DNA of 64,000 nucleotides. Origin: Sternotherus odoratus (lineage: Eukaryota > Chordata > Testudines > Kinosternidae). Under the pieces are notes generated by a model. It had not been told where the DNA came from and searched no databases. It saw nothing but the letters and a program-made list of their open reading frames with translations. A program made the position numbers and the translations under genes. The DNA lies in assembly GCA_032164245.1 (NCBI GenBank), contig JAVMKO010000001.1:289795041-289859040 (forward strand). The letters are read 5' to 3'. Below, in pieces: positions 23,840 to 35,042 of the stretch (position 1 is the stretch's first letter; every line of letters starts with the position of its first letter).

Positions 23840-24625
23840 CTCATAAGAGCATAAGAAGAACATGAGTGGCCGTATTGGGTCAGAACAAAGGTCCATCCAG
23901 CCCAGTATCCTGTCTACTGACAGTGGCCAATGCCAGGTGCCCAGAGTGAGTGAACCTAACAGGTAATGATCAAGTGATCTCTCTCCTGCCATCCATCACT
24001 CCCCCCCTCTCCCCCCCAACAGATGCTAAGGACATCATTCCTTACCTATCCCGGCTAATAGCCATTAATGGACTTAACCTCCATGAATGTATACAGTTCT
24101 CTTTTAAACCCTGTTATAGTCCTAGCCTTCACAACCTCCTCAGGCAAGGAGTTCCACAGGTCGACTGTGCGCTGTGTGAAGAACTTCCTTTTATTTGTTT
24201 CAAACCTGCTGCCCACTAATTTCACTAGATGTTCTTATATCATGGGAACAAGTAAATAACCTTTCCTTATTCACTTTCTCCACACCACTCATAATTTTAT
24301 AGACCTCTATCATATCCCCCCTTAGTCTCCTCTTTTCCAAGCTGAAAAGTCCTAGCCTCTTTAATCTCTCCTCATATGGGGCCTGTTCCAAACCCCTAAT
24401 CATTTTAGTTCCCTTCTCTGATCCTTTTCTAATGCCAATATATCCTTTTTGAGATGAGGAGACCAGATCTGTATGCAGTATTCAAGATATGGGTGCACCG
24501 TGGATGTATAGACTATCTTATTGTCCTTATCGGTCTTATTCTCCATCCCTTCCCCAATGATTCCCAACATCCCACTCATCCCCTTGACTGCTGCTGCGCA
24601 CTGCGTGGATGTCTCTAGCACTCCC
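23840..24625 (-). mobile_element. CR1 LINE, 3' part of ORF2
   Basis: Translation of the minus strand gives pieces of the CR1 reverse-transcriptase C-terminus in correct order: HPYLEYCIQIWSPHLKKDI, then LFSLEKRRLRGDMIEVYKIM, then a block around TQRTVDLWNSLPEEVV read through frame changes. The copy is 5'-truncated and has stop codons and frameshifts. The 3' flank reads CAGTGGCCAATGCCAGGTGC (plus strand), a tail also seen reversed at about 46490. It lies opposite to the plus strand inside the inferred TSKU intron. Confidence 0.85.
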
Positions 24626-24926
24626 CAAATTCTGAGTGCAAGAGGACACTGTTTGCCCCATTCCTTGTATTTAGTCCCAGTTCAGATCAGCACATAAGCA
24701 CACATTTAAGAGTTAATTAAGCACATGCTTATGTCCCATTGACTTAACTGGGATCCAAGCACATTCTTAAGCACCCTTCTGAAACAGAGATGCTTCCCTG
24801 AATCGGGGCCCAGGAGCCTACATTGAGGGTATGCTCCCATGACCAAGGGAGAGCTGTTTCCTTATGGCGACCCCTTTGAGAATGCCGAGTTTTCGGAGAC
24901 TCTCCCAGCACTGCTCTAGCACTGGG

Positions 24927-25001
24927 GCCTACCAGTGATGGGAGCCCTGGTGCCTACCAGTGATGGGAGCCCTGGTGCCTACCAGTGATGGGAGCCCTGG
25001 C
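24927..25001. repeat. Tandem repeat, 3 x 25 bp
   Basis: Three adjacent copies of a 25-base unit beginning GCCTACCAGTGATGGGAGCC occupy 24927-24951, 24952-24976 and 24977-25001. The copies are identical except the last base. Such high identity implies a recent expansion or ongoing homogenisation. Confidence 0.95.
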
Positions 25002-28000
25002 TTAGCCTAGCTGCCGGCACATTAGATTACGCTCCAGATGTCATGGTGGTATGAACGGCGACGGCTGGTCGACACTAGTGCTCTCCCGTGGCCTTGGTCC
25101 CAGCACAGTGCTCACCATGAGGGCTGGCGGCAGTTCTCCCACCAGCCTAGATGCTGCACAGAAGCGCTCCCCTAAAGGAAGTGGTGAAAGCCTCACTACC
25201 TGGGCCTCTCAAGCGATATATACACTGTCTGGGGCCATGGACTACTGCTCGAGAGGAATGTTCCCATCTCAACAAGCAAGCTCCCATGGTTACCACGGCC
25301 GCCGTCCTCCCCCACCCCATGTAGTTCATCACACTCACTTGGTACCTCGTCTTGATGGTCAGCCCTTTGGATCAGGGACCACGGCTTTGAATGGACCTGA
25401 GCAGCCACTAACCCAAGAGGGTCCCAATCGGAGGCTTCAGGCCCTGCCACAGTATGGAGCATAAGAAACGGTCTTCAGATGCAAACTCTGCATTAAGCTG
25501 GTTCCAGCAAGCTCAGTTACTGACCCAGGTGGGCTCAGACCACACTGGCTGGCCACCTGGGAGCAGAGAACACTTGTGAGAATACTTGAGGGCCAGAGCG
25601 GGTTAGCAATCATTTTACCTGCTTAACAACGGCCGTAGATAGAAGGCCAGTGAAGTGCAGAGGCCTGACACAACTCGCTTTGGGTGGTAGAGCAGCACGG
25701 ACCCAGAGGATCAAGGCCTGCAGGTCCTTGCCCAAAAGAGCTGACTGTACTGAACTAGCCAGCGTTTCCGCAACAGGAATGGATCGGAATCATCTGTGTG
25801 TCACAGGCCCTATTCAGCTAACAACACATGAGATTCTCCTGGAGCTCAAGTGGCAGGTGGCTGTGCTTCTTTCAGCAGATGTCCCATATTCCCTGTTGCT
25901 AAGTCTGGGAGGGCTGAATAATGACAGCCATGAAGTTCTGTCTAATAACACCACAGTAACAAACCCATGGCTAATGGTGGTGACTGTAGCATGCTTTCAA
26001 GAGCCCGGTTTCTCTGTTAGCTATGCACTTCCCTCCCAGCCTAAAGACAGGAGGCTGCTCTGTCTGACTGGTTGCAACTAAGAGAGAGGGAAAGGAAAGA
26101 GTCAGTTAGAGATGTCAACACAGATAGAGGATACAAAAAGGGGAACGAACAAGAACCCACAAGTGCCACCACCAAGTATTACATACAGCCACATTCCTGG
26201 CCCAAGGGTCGGCTAGCTTTCATCAATTAACCACCGCACCAACCGTCAGATTTCAGCCTGGTTTGAGTGGCACAGGGAGCCAGTTCCAGAATAATAAATG
26301 TCATTCGATTTCGAGTGCGCAAAGGATTCCTGGATGTGTTTGTCCTGCCTCTCTCGCTTTCAGGCTGCAGATGGAAAAACCTTTAGAGCAGATAGTAGTA
26401 GAGGCGGCATTCCCATTCAAGAAAAGAGAATCAGCACCAGGCTAACTAACCCCTGTACGGCAGTCAGCTGCTTTTGTTCATCTTGGTGCCAAGGTTTAAA
26501 ATAAAAAATGTGTTGGTTTGGCCAAGGTTTAACTTCTCCCCCAAATTTCAACGTTTGGAAGTTTCTTTTGATTGCCTGCCAAAACGCCAGCTCTGGGAAG
26601 CACCACACAGAACACCCCTGTTCCTCTCTGATCCCGGACCCGTCCTCAGCCTCCAGAAACTCTCACAGTCAGCAGGGCTGGTGTAAAAGGAATGATTGTC
26701 TTATAAAGCAAGAGACCCATCCCCATGCCCTTCCTCCCCCCACCCCCAACCAGCTGACTAGCAAGGAGGAGGGAGAGGAGCCTGAAAGAGGAAAGGGACT
26801 AGTTAGGGATAGAGTGAAAACTCTAAACCCCCTGAAAACTCAAATCTCACTCCTGGCTTTTCACACAGAGTGGAGATGCACTTCACATCCACATTGCAGG
26901 CACTGGTTCAAAATAACCCTCTTCGTTTTAAAGCCCCTTCCTGGACTGTAATTCACAGGCCTCCTTTCTCTCACTCTCTCTTCCCAAACTTTATAGTTAG
27001 TCTTTAAGGTGCCACAGGACTTTGTTATCTCTCTTCCCAGTCATTCAGCGCTCCCTTTTTCTCTGCATCCCCTCCTATCCTCTGTTGATTCAAGAGCTTT
27101 CTCCTCTGCAGCTCTTGCAGGCAGGAGCCTTTCCTGTATTCCTGTCTCATGCTACCACAGTCAAGACACTATAAAGCAAGATCTAGGAATTCTCAGGGGG
27201 TCTTGAGGTTAAGGGCTTGGACTCCGGAGGTGACCGGTTCAATACCTGGTTCTGCCACCCTCTTCCTCCGTGCAGAGAGCAGTGTCCAGAAAGAGGCGCT
27301 TTCTAAGGTAACTTGAGTGAATGCTGTACACAGGGTAGCACTGTCTGATCTACCATAGCTGATGTCTGGGCAAATCTTTCATCTCGAGAACTCTGGCTCC
27401 CCAGCCCATACTGACAAACCAGGAGTCAGTCTGACTGTACTTGTCTTAGCCACTAGAGAAGTTACACGGCTCGTTTCTTGCAACAGTGGTCTTCAGTTCC
27501 CTTTGCTCCCATTCAATTACATTAGGATTTTGCCTACAAGCTAAGAGCAACACGAACCAGGGTGGGGGTACCCTGAACCCCTCCAACACCAGGAACAATC
27601 TTACAGATTTAGCCTCTTCCCATGCAGAGGCCACCGGGTGTAGCTTTGCACGGCACCTGCAATCAAGTTCTCCGTTCAAGATTTTCCAATCCAAACCAGT
27701 AGGATAAAGAGCGTTTTGTTCACAATCAACGGACACGTGCCGCGGTCTAGCACATACATACATTTCCCAAGAGCAACTGATGAAGGCATTACTAATAAAA
27801 GTTGCGTGATTCTCATGACTGGTTCAAAGTTAGCAGGGTGTGTGCGATTATCTAGTCTATTTCCTCTCCTTCTGGGGCGCTCTGTCTGCTTTTTTCCCCC
27901 CGAGAAGACAAATCCTCTCCCCTCCCCCTCTCTCCAGCTTAATCCAGTTAGAGAGGCTGGAAATTCCCAGACTGGGAAGGCTGCGACACCGGATTGCAGC

Positions 28001-28085
28001 CCAGACCATGAGATCAACTTTATCCTCCGCCCAGTGGCTTCGATCCTCCCAGCGGTTTGCATGTCTGGGCTGATCCAGGCAGATG
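25002..28085. other. Intronic DNA, no gene seen
   Basis: No exon with family resemblance was found. Minor items are a short piece of the GTTAGTCTTTAAGGTGCCAC repeat at about 26998-27022 and a possible MIR remnant at about 27195-27265. Confidence 0.4.
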
Positions 28086-28089
28086 TTAA

Positions 28090-29475
28090 CGGGACCGTAA
28101 CCTCTTAACCTGTGCGCGCACTGCACCCCCTCCCCCTGCTGCCCCCCCCCCTCCCCGGTCTCCCCTTAATCAGATCTCTGCTTTCCAAAAGTTTCTTTCA
28201 AATGTGTCTTTGGAGCACCATAGAGCACAGCCAGACAAGACAGACCCCGTCCTATCCTCCCCCCTTCCCTGCATCCTGCGCCTACGTGGGGAGAGAGCTG
28301 AAGGGGGGAAGCAGGGAGCAGTGGGTGAAATCAAAGCCCTGACTTCGGGCACTGGAGGCGGGCACGGACTCCAGCTGCTGATCAGATTACTTGCAACCGT
28401 GGCAGTGTCCGCGGCTCCTCAGCCAGAGCCAGGAGCGAGGGAAGGGAACCCAGTGAAAAGCGAGAGGGGGAAATCCTCCCAAGAGACACTTGCCCGCCCC
28501 ACCATCTGCTCGGGAAAGCGAGCCGGGGGGGGGGGGGTCAGGAAGCCGGCAGATTCCCCCGGGTCTGCAACTCGCTGCAGGGCAGGAGGGTTCAGGCTTT
28601 GGGAAACCAAACGTTCCCCGCCCCCCAATTTTATATCGACCCATCTCCCGTGTCTAGACGCAGCCAAGTCTCTGCAGCCCCCCCCCCCCCCCCCCCAGCC
28701 CCGCTCCAGACAAAGTTCTCGCTCCCGACTGAAAAGCAGCCGGGGGGGGGGGTGTCTGTGCCCGTCGCGACCCCAGCCCGGCGGCGGAGCAGCCCGCCCC
28801 CCGCCCGAAGTTGGAGGCGATCCGTGGCCGCTGGAGCAGGAAAGGGTCCGGGGACGCCGGTTTCCCCGGGAAACGGAGGGCTCGGCGGCTGTGTCCGCCC
28901 CCCGGGCCGGTGGGAGCTGGGGAGAGGACGAGGCTGGCCAAGCCGGCAAGCGCTGGGGGCTTCCCCCGAGAGCCGCTGGCGGGGGGACGCGGGGAACCAC
29001 TCACCTCTCCCGGCGGGAGCGCGCGCCCCTGGCCCGGCACCTGGGCAGAGGCGGCGGCGGGCGGGGAGCCGGGGGGCGGACTGGCGGCCGGCGGGAGCGA
29101 GCGCTGCCTGCCCGGGCCGGAGTCTCCCCGGCACGCCCCCCTCCCCGGCCGGCTGTCCCGCCCCCCGCTCGCGCCTCCGCCTCCTCCCGCGGCCCGCTCC
29201 GGGGAGCGTCTCCAAAGTGCCCGGCTCCCCGCCGCACCCGCCGGGCGGAGGGCGGAGGGCGGGGGGCGGGGGAGGGCTGCAGCGGGCGGGGAGGGGCGGG
29301 ATCGCAGCAGATGGCCGCACACGAGAGAGAACATCTGGGAGCGAAGGGGGCGGAGCGGCCTGGGCCGACTTGTGCAACTTTAGCTCTTGCAGCCGCGGGA
29401 CCAGGCGGAGGGGCAGGAAATCCCCTGGCCTGGGACAGCTTCGCCCGTCTGGGTGGGAAAGCCGAGGGGGGTTAG
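28090..29475. promoter_or_regulatory. CpG island, probable TSKU promoter and first exon region
   Basis: This 1.4-kb block is very GC-rich and keeps CpG pairs at high density, unlike the rest of the window, and contains many GGGCGG/CCGCCC Sp1-type boxes. It also has C runs at about 28677-28696 and G runs near 28528 and 28742. A perfect minus-strand donor (GAG|GTGAGT) lies inside it at 29004. Long proline-, arginine- and glycine-rich open frames cross it on both strands because stop codons are rare in GC-rich DNA; they are not taken as genes. Assignment to TSKU is by position and strand of the donor. Confidence 0.65.
29005..29450 (-). other. TSKU: Inferred TSKU non-coding exon 1 (start unknown)
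   Basis: The exon would end at 29005, next to GTGAGT on the minus strand. The transcription start should lie within the upstream part of the CpG island, up to roughly 29450, and no TATA box is obvious. This is inference from the donor, the island and the acceptor at 5951. Confidence 0.4.
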
Positions 29476-29593
29476 CGAGCCAGGCCGGGGTCCTCTTCCT
29501 TCCCATCGCCCCCGTTCCTGGATTCCCGGGGGAGAGGGGCCGGTCTGATTTCAACGGAGTCACCCCCAGTGACCCGCGGAGCACAACTGGTCC

Positions 29594-29712
29594 TAGGGTG
29601 ACCAGACAGCAAGCCTGAGAAATCAGGGCGGAGGGTGGGGGGTAATAGGGACTTATATGAGAAAAAGACCCCCAAATCGGGACTGTCCCTATCAAATCAG
29701 GACATCTGGTCA
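29594..29712. mobile_element. hAT-like MITE (TAGGGTGACCAG family)
   Basis: The element opens TAGGGTGACCAGACAG and closes with GGACATCTGGTCA, its shortened inverted partner. ACTGGTCC is duplicated at 29586-29593 and 29713-29720, within a longer 12-base direct repeat. The centre reads GGGGTAATAGGGACTTATAT then GAAAAAGACCCCCAAATCGG. Related copies lie at 33657-33750, 49606-49722 and at the ends of 51960-55216. Confidence 0.8.
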
Positions 29713-29722
29713 ACTGGTCCTA

Positions 29723-30242
29723 GCTCAGTGAGCGCCCCATTTGCACAGTACCCAGGGTTTGCTGCCAGTGGTTTCAAGAGGCACGCTCACAACAGAATCC
29801 CTGGGCTTGCGCCAATTCATTGGCAGCAGCACCCCCTAAAGTAGTTCACTAGTTCTAGTCGCTGTAGTATCTAGGGACCTGATCCTGCTCAGGCCCAGGG
29901 GTAGGCCCGGATGAAGTCCATTGCAAGGCAGGGGTAGCATGTACCTAGCAATTCCTGGCCCTCCGTGATGTACTCTAATAGTTAGGTTTGATCCGGCATG
30001 ACTGTTGCATTCAGTACTGTCATTGACTTCAGTGGGAGTTTTGGGTGCACAAAGACATGGAGGCTGAGTCCTTAAAATATTATAAACCAGCATAAAATAG
30101 GAAATAAATAAAATGCTAAGAAATAAACATAGGGCCTGATTCTATCCATCCTTTGGGGTCCAGGATCATACTCACCTCATTCATTTTCTTATGGCCAGGG
30201 AAGTAAAGGATCACATCTATGCATTAGGATCATTCTCAAGGC
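29723..30242. other. Spacer upstream of the CpG island
   Basis: Nothing coding was recognised. A 'GACTTCAGTGGGAG' motif at about 30026 belongs to an old dispersed repeat. Confidence 0.35.
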
Positions 30243-30773
30243 CAGGAGTGGACAAACTTTTTGACTTTGAGGGACACATGGGGGTTGCAAAATTGTATGA
30301 TAGCCAGGTAGGGAAGGCTGCCCCCCTCAAAACCATTGACTCATCTAACCCCCAACGCCCCCTCCAGAGGCCCCCCGGACCTAACAACCTCCCCTGGGGA
30401 CCCCACCCGCTATCTAAGCCCCCCTGCTTCCTGTCCCCTGACTGCCCTGACCCCTAGCCACACCCCCGCTCCCTGACTGCCCCCCAGGGATCCCTGCCCC
30501 TTATCCAATCCTCTGGCCCCTGCCCCCTTGCCATGCCACTCAGAGCAGCATGTCTGGTGGCCTGCCTGGAACCAGACATGCTTCCCCGCTCTCCTGGAGG
30601 AGCACGCAGCCCCACTCCCCAGAGCGCTACCCACGTGGTGAGCTGAGGCTCCAGGAGAGGAGGGACAGCAGGGGAGGGGCCAGGGGCAGCCTCCCCGGCT
30701 GGGAGTTCAGAGGCCGGGCAGGAGGGTCCCACAGGCCAGATGTGGCCCGCGGGCCGTAGTTTACCCATCCCTG
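30243..30773. mobile_element. Non-autonomous hAT transposon (531 bp)
   Basis: Left end CAGGAGTGGACAAACTTTTT and right end GTAGTTTACCCATCCCTG are imperfect inverted copies of a CAGGGRTGGGCAAACT-type terminus. The flanks CTCAAGGC (30235-30242) and CTCTAGGC (30774-30781) agree at 7 of 8 positions, as an aged 8-bp duplication. The inside is C-rich and non-coding. Confidence 0.8.
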
Positions 30774-30849
30774 CTCTAGGCTGTAGTAGGTATTATAGCA
30801 TCAAGCAGAGATCCTACCAAGATCAAGGCCCAGTGTGCAAGACAGAGAA

Positions 30850-30965
30850 ATGAAGTGAGCTACTCACATTAACACAAATTAAGTGTCAGAGCTGGAGCTA
30901 GAACCCAAAGTTCTTGAGTCCCAGTCTAGGGCCTGGTTCACTAGATCACAGTGCCAGGCAGCATT
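30850..30965 (-). repeat. MIR-type SINE, antisense
   Basis: GTGTCAGAGCTGGAGCTAGA, ACCCAAAGTTCTTGAGTCCC and CCTGGTTCACTAGATCACAG are the antisense B-box to 5' part of a MIR-type SINE. Confidence 0.65.
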
Positions 30966-31084
30966 TGGGGGTAGCCAGCTTCTAGGTGGCAAGGGCAACT
31001 GCGTCTCCACGGATATGAAGCACCATATGTTGGCACACTGTCCCTGCAGCTCCAGGGTTAGTTCAGCGCATATCTGAAAGAACA

Positions 31085-32230
31085 TTGCTTTCCTGACTTT
31101 GAAGTTCTCTCACCACTGCTGGTCATCCCTGGTCCATAGAACAATCCCTTCCACCCATCTACGCTGGTTTCCTGAGCCACGAAACATTGCATCACGGTGT
31201 GAGCTCCAGGAACTGCTCCTCCAAGCTCAGGTGCTAGGTGTCTTCGTCAGCTCCCTCCACCTTGTGCTGCCTTCTCCACCTCTGAAGCGCCTCCTGTGGC
31301 TGGAGAAGCCGCTGCCCCTGGCACATCAGCTGCTTGGTGGTGTAACAGGAGAAGTCCTAATTCTAATTCATCCTACTTGGAGTGATGTGGCCATTGTCCG
31401 CCGGATGACATGACTGTTGGGGCCATGCTGGCTGACAGCAATTTAAAAAACCGTGCTAGCCCCCCCAGAAAGGAAGTCAGGGTGGAGTCAGATGGATCAT
31501 GCTATTTTTAAAAATTTGAATCCATCTTGCTCTGCTGTGCATCCCACAATGCACAGCAAGAAAAATCCCAGGATGCACACTGCTCAGCAGCGAAGCCAGG
31601 GACCATGGGATAGCCTCCGCGAACACCATGTGCTTAGTATGCAGCAAGCCACTGCCAGAGTGAAAGGGTGCTAACTGTCCTATGTACATGCTGTTAGTGC
31701 GGGTGTGTATTGTGCATAACTGAACACACAGCAAAAAGCTGCAGATTAAACCCCTCAGGTAGACAAACCCTTAGATACTGTGTCCCTGAGCAGGAAAATA
31801 CCTGCTTCTGTATGTCTTGCACACCCGACACTCCTGTTGCTTTTTTGTAGGAGTGTTGGTGCACAAGGAATAAGAATCAGGCCCCTGCAACAGGGAAACA
31901 AATAGTAATAATAATTCCTATTATCTGTTAATAAATCTGTTATCTCAGATCATTTTTTTAAACAATCAGACTTCTGAATACCTACATTCCCCTATAGAGT
32001 CCCAATCCTGCAACTCTTACTCCAAATAACAGTCCCTACTCACACAAATAGTCACATGGGTCTAATATTAGTGAATGAAAGTGGCAGGATTGGGCCCAGA
32101 ATGGGATATTGCCCCAGTAGGGATGCATATTTTTCTAATCTTTTTGTGTGTAAGGAATTGGCTGTATCAGAGCTAGCGGGGTAGGAATAGCAGTTATGAT
32201 CTTTTATATATTTAGGGTTTATTTTAAACA
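31085..32230. other. Intergenic DNA, no gene seen
   Basis: No gene was recognised. 31670-31780 ends in CAGGTAGACAAACCCTTAG, which looks like the end of an old MITE, but a matching left end could not be placed. Confidence 0.35.
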
Positions 32231-32239
32231 TATTGTAAG

Positions 32240-33420
32240 AGTGGGGTTCCCCAGCCTCTGTGCTCTCGAGTACAAAGACTGGGACTTTTTTCCAGCCCAA
32301 ACCACTTAACTTAGCTGCTTCCCAGCCAAATCAAGTCCCTACACCCCGAGAAACTCCCCTCTACCAGTGGGGTTCTTGGGGTACCACGGCTGCCATCATC
32401 TGGGTGTACTTCCAAAACCTTGGAGGGGCCCCCGGACTTCCCCAAAACCCTAACTCTGCCCCCTCTCCGAGAGCCAGAGTCAGACACCTGGAGGCTGCTT
32501 CCCCTCCCCCTTCACCCTTCCCGGCTGAAGGCAGAGATAGACTCCTACCCTGAGCTGGTCCCTTTACCTACCCCCCCACCTCCTCTCTTCCCAGGGAAGT
32601 GAGAGAGACCTTAAGGGAATTAAACCAAATGTTTTACAACTAAAAGATTTAATACAGAAAAAGAATAAAAAAGAGATACAGTACACTTCACAATTTGGGG
32701 TTCCCTAACTCCCCTCTAAAAAGGACCGAGACACCCCATTAGGCACAGGCTTATAATATCAGAGATCACTTACAATCAGCTAAGTAGAAATATAAGAGAA
32801 GAGTAGAGTCATCTTAATAGCCAAAGATGCTCCAAGACCCGTTTCTAGCTACATGGCCAGCAAAACGAAACTGACTTAAACCCCTCCCTCCCTCATGGCA
32901 GAGAAACTTTACCTTACTTGTTCTCAGATAACATTAACCCTCTCCAGCCCTTTACACTTATGACACATATGAAGAGAGGTAGCATGAAGGTGGAATTAGC
33001 ACGTGTTTGGGCGGGTTGCATCGCTCACAAGTAAAGGCGCCAGAAATAGTTCGGCAGATCACCACACAGAACAGGATAAAGATGGCCACCAGGAAGCTAG
33101 TTATGGCTCCCTGGTTCTCTATGCCAACCTTCACCAGCACCCCTGGCTTAAGGACTATGCTAACCTCTGCCAGATGGGTGCGTTCCCCAGGGGGTTGTAC
33201 AGTAGCCAAGGACTAGTGGAACATATGGCCATTTCAATGCCCACTTCTCACACCCTGTGCTAAGACGGGATGCTTGGGGGCGGTACAAGAGCTGGTTTGA
33301 TATCAATGGAGACCTTCCCCCACACACTGGAGGGGTTATCAAATGACCAGATCCAGCTGCTTTCTGGTTCTGTAATGCCAGAAGAGCACATCTGGCCACA
33401 AACCTTTATACCACCCCATC
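32240..33420 (-). mobile_element. Possible old LTR, antisense
   Basis: On the minus strand a TATA-like box (GGTATAAAGG, about 33405) is followed far downstream by ATTAAA (about 32650). The texture (CCCAAATC, CTAAAAGATTTAATACAG) resembles the solo LTRs at 52191 and 62644. I saw no target duplication or matching ends. It may be a diverged LTR of the same class. Confidence 0.25.
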
Positions 33421-33656
33421 ATGCATTCTATGTCTGGCCCAGAAAAAACGGATTTAAAAGTCACGAGGACGATTTTTTGCCTCCTCCCCGGGAAGCCCGG
33501 TCTCTTACCTACCACCTATTTATAAACAATACATTAAAAATGACCTGGGACTATGCATAAAAATGCCATGGACCAGACTCTCTGTTGCATGAGTTCTTTT
33601 TTATGTTCGTCCGACTCTGCTGATTTCAAAGAGGTCACTCCAGTGTGAAACTGGTG

Positions 33657-33750
33657 TAGGGTGACCAGGCAGCAAATGTGAATAATCAGGACAGGGAGGG
33701 GGGTAATAGGAGCCTATATAAGAAAAAGACCCAAAAATCTGGAGTGTCTC
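33657..33750. mobile_element. hAT-like MITE, left part (split by the LTR retrotransposon)
   Basis: TAGGGTGACCAGGCAGCAAA starts the copy, and GGGGTAATAGGAGCCTATAT then AGAAAAAGACCCAAAAATC give its centre. It is cut at GTCTC by the 33751-40551 element and resumes at 40557 with TATAAAATCACCCTAA. Compared with other copies, the right end lacks about 13 bases. Confidence 0.8.
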
Positions 33751-34951
33751 TGTAGTGGGCCCCGCTGGGCCCCCTCCGATCAGGAGGACGCTCCGGCCGG
33801 GGAACCAAGATGGCCGACGGAGCCGAGGCGGCCCCGCCCCCTGCCCCGGAAGTGCAACCGGGGCCCCGGAAGCACAAAAGGCGGGGCCGGCCACCAAGAG
33901 GGGGGCGACCCGGCAGGGAGAGGAGAGGGTCGGCCCGACTGGTGGCCAGATACCAGCCACCCTGCAGAGTGGAGCGGCAGCCCCGAGCCCCCGGCGGAGC
34001 CAGACTGGCCCGGCGTCCCAGCGGCCACGTACCCAGAGGCCGAAGAAGCCAGTCCAGCAACCCCCGAGGCAGCGAGCGACTGGCCCGACACCCAAGCAGC
34101 AGCCTACCCGACTACAGCCGACAGCGAGCCCGACGAGGTGACAACAGAGTCCCCCGCGCCCCCAGACGACTGGCCGGGAGTCCCGGCTGCCACCTACCCA
34201 ACGGAGCAGGAAATGGACTGGACCCCCGAGCACACCGGACTCTGCTGCAGACCTGAGACTTGTGAGTAGAGACTATATTCTGGCTGCCTGCGTAGCAGCA
34301 CCGGCTATAGCCAGATACCTTGGAGACTGTATTCTGGCTGCCTGTGTAGCAGCACCGGCTATAGCCAGATACCTTGGAGACTGTATTCTGGCTGCCTGTG
34401 TAGCAGCACCGGCTATAGCCAGACACCTTGGAGACTGTGCTCTGGCTGCCCAGGTAGAAGTACCGGCTACAGCCAGACACTTGAGAGACTGTGCTCTGGC
34501 TGCCCAGGTAGAAGCACCGGCTATAGCCAGGTACTTTAGAGACTTTATTCTGGCTGCCTGTGTAGCAGCACCGGCTATAGCCAGGTACCTTCGAGACTGT
34601 ATTCTGGCTGCCTGTGTAGAAGCACCGGCTACAGCCAGACACTTTAGAGACTGTGCTCTGGCTGCCCAGGTAGAACCACCGGCTATAGCCAGATACTCTA
34701 GAAACTGGCTAGAGCCAGATATCTGAGACACCGTGGGGACTGGCTGTCCGTGGGTAACCACCGGCGAGGGCCAGCTATCCTAGAAAGGCTGTACTCTACC
34801 CATCGGTGTCTGGCCGGGGTGACGGAACACCGGCCAGAAGCCCGAGAAGGCGTGAAGACCACCCGGCAGGGGGCGCTCCCAACGCTGGAAAACGCTAATT
34901 CCCCGCACCACCAGCAGGAGGCGCCCCGGGGTGCGAACAAACCCGCTCACA
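33751..34951 (+). repeat. 5' LTR (1201 bp)
   Basis: It starts TGTAGTGGGCCCC and ends GCTCACA, with the usual TG..CA ends. It holds a GC-rich first half, an eight-copy 54-bp array (34269-34700) and a final segment with CCAGCAGGAGGCGCC. I see no clear TATA box, and no AATAAA was found, so its transcription signals are unusual or hidden. Confidence 0.95.
34269..34700. repeat. 8 x 54-bp tandem array in the 5' LTR
   Basis: Eight head-to-tail 54-base units each begin GAGACT or a close variant, contain TCTGGCTGCC and end near the palindrome GGCTATAGCC (GGCTACAGCC in two units). The total is exactly 432 bases. Because 54 is divisible by three, several frames stay open as 18-residue repeats on both strands; I regard these as by-products. 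The same array lies at 39869-40300. Confidence 0.95.
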
Positions 34952-34953
34952 CG

Positions 34954-34976
34954 TGGAGGAGAATGCGGGCAGCGAT
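34954..34976 (+). other. Primer-binding site, probably tRNA-Ala
   Basis: Two bases after the LTR the sequence reads TGGAGGAGAATGCGGGCAGC. From memory, this is complementary to the 3' end of vertebrate tRNA-Ala(AGC) with the T-stem ..GCCCGCATTCTCCA plus CCA, with about two mismatches in 23. Position and TGG start are directly visible; the tRNA identity is recalled, not checked. Confidence 0.65.
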
Positions 34977-35042
34977 TCACCCCTGAGGGAAGGGGAACGA
35001 AGCACTGCAGATCAGACCCAATCCGCCCTCCAGACCGAACGG

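Larger units (their letters stand above)
5952..29003 (-). other. TSKU: Inferred TSKU intron 1
   Basis: This interval runs from the consensus donor (GTGAGT at 29004-28999 on the minus strand) in the CpG island to the acceptor before the coding exon. It would be a 23-kb intron separating a non-coding first exon from the coding exon. It holds only repeats and unique-looking non-coding DNA, which agrees with an intron. Additional small 5' UTR exons could be hidden inside it. Confidence 0.5.

Noticed and set aside
25650..26081. 143-residue open frame as a host exon
   Set aside because: No family resemblance and no convincing splice sites; the length is within what chance allows.
28204..29713. Long open frames of 190-423 residues on both strands in the CpG island
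   Set aside because: They are low-complexity Pro/Arg/Gly/Ala sequence without domain resemblance; stops are simply rare in GC-rich DNA, and frames overlap on both strands.
33755..34256. Separate small genes at the start of the LTR
   Set aside because: Duplicated exactly in the 3' LTR; the biologically meaningful frame is the C-terminal tail of the polyprotein.
34269..34700. CRISPR-like array
   Set aside because: Repeats are contiguous without unique spacers, lie in an LTR and occur in a vertebrate genome.
34262..34726. 18-residue-repeat proteins encoded by the LTR array
   Set aside because: Open in several frames on both strands because the unit length is a multiple of three; it lies in LTR DNA after the polyprotein stop.
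34953..35042. Translation of the polyprotein from a GTG at the LTR edge
   Set aside because: GTG is not a normal eukaryotic start, and the stretch overlaps the primer-binding site; the first ATG is at 35043.
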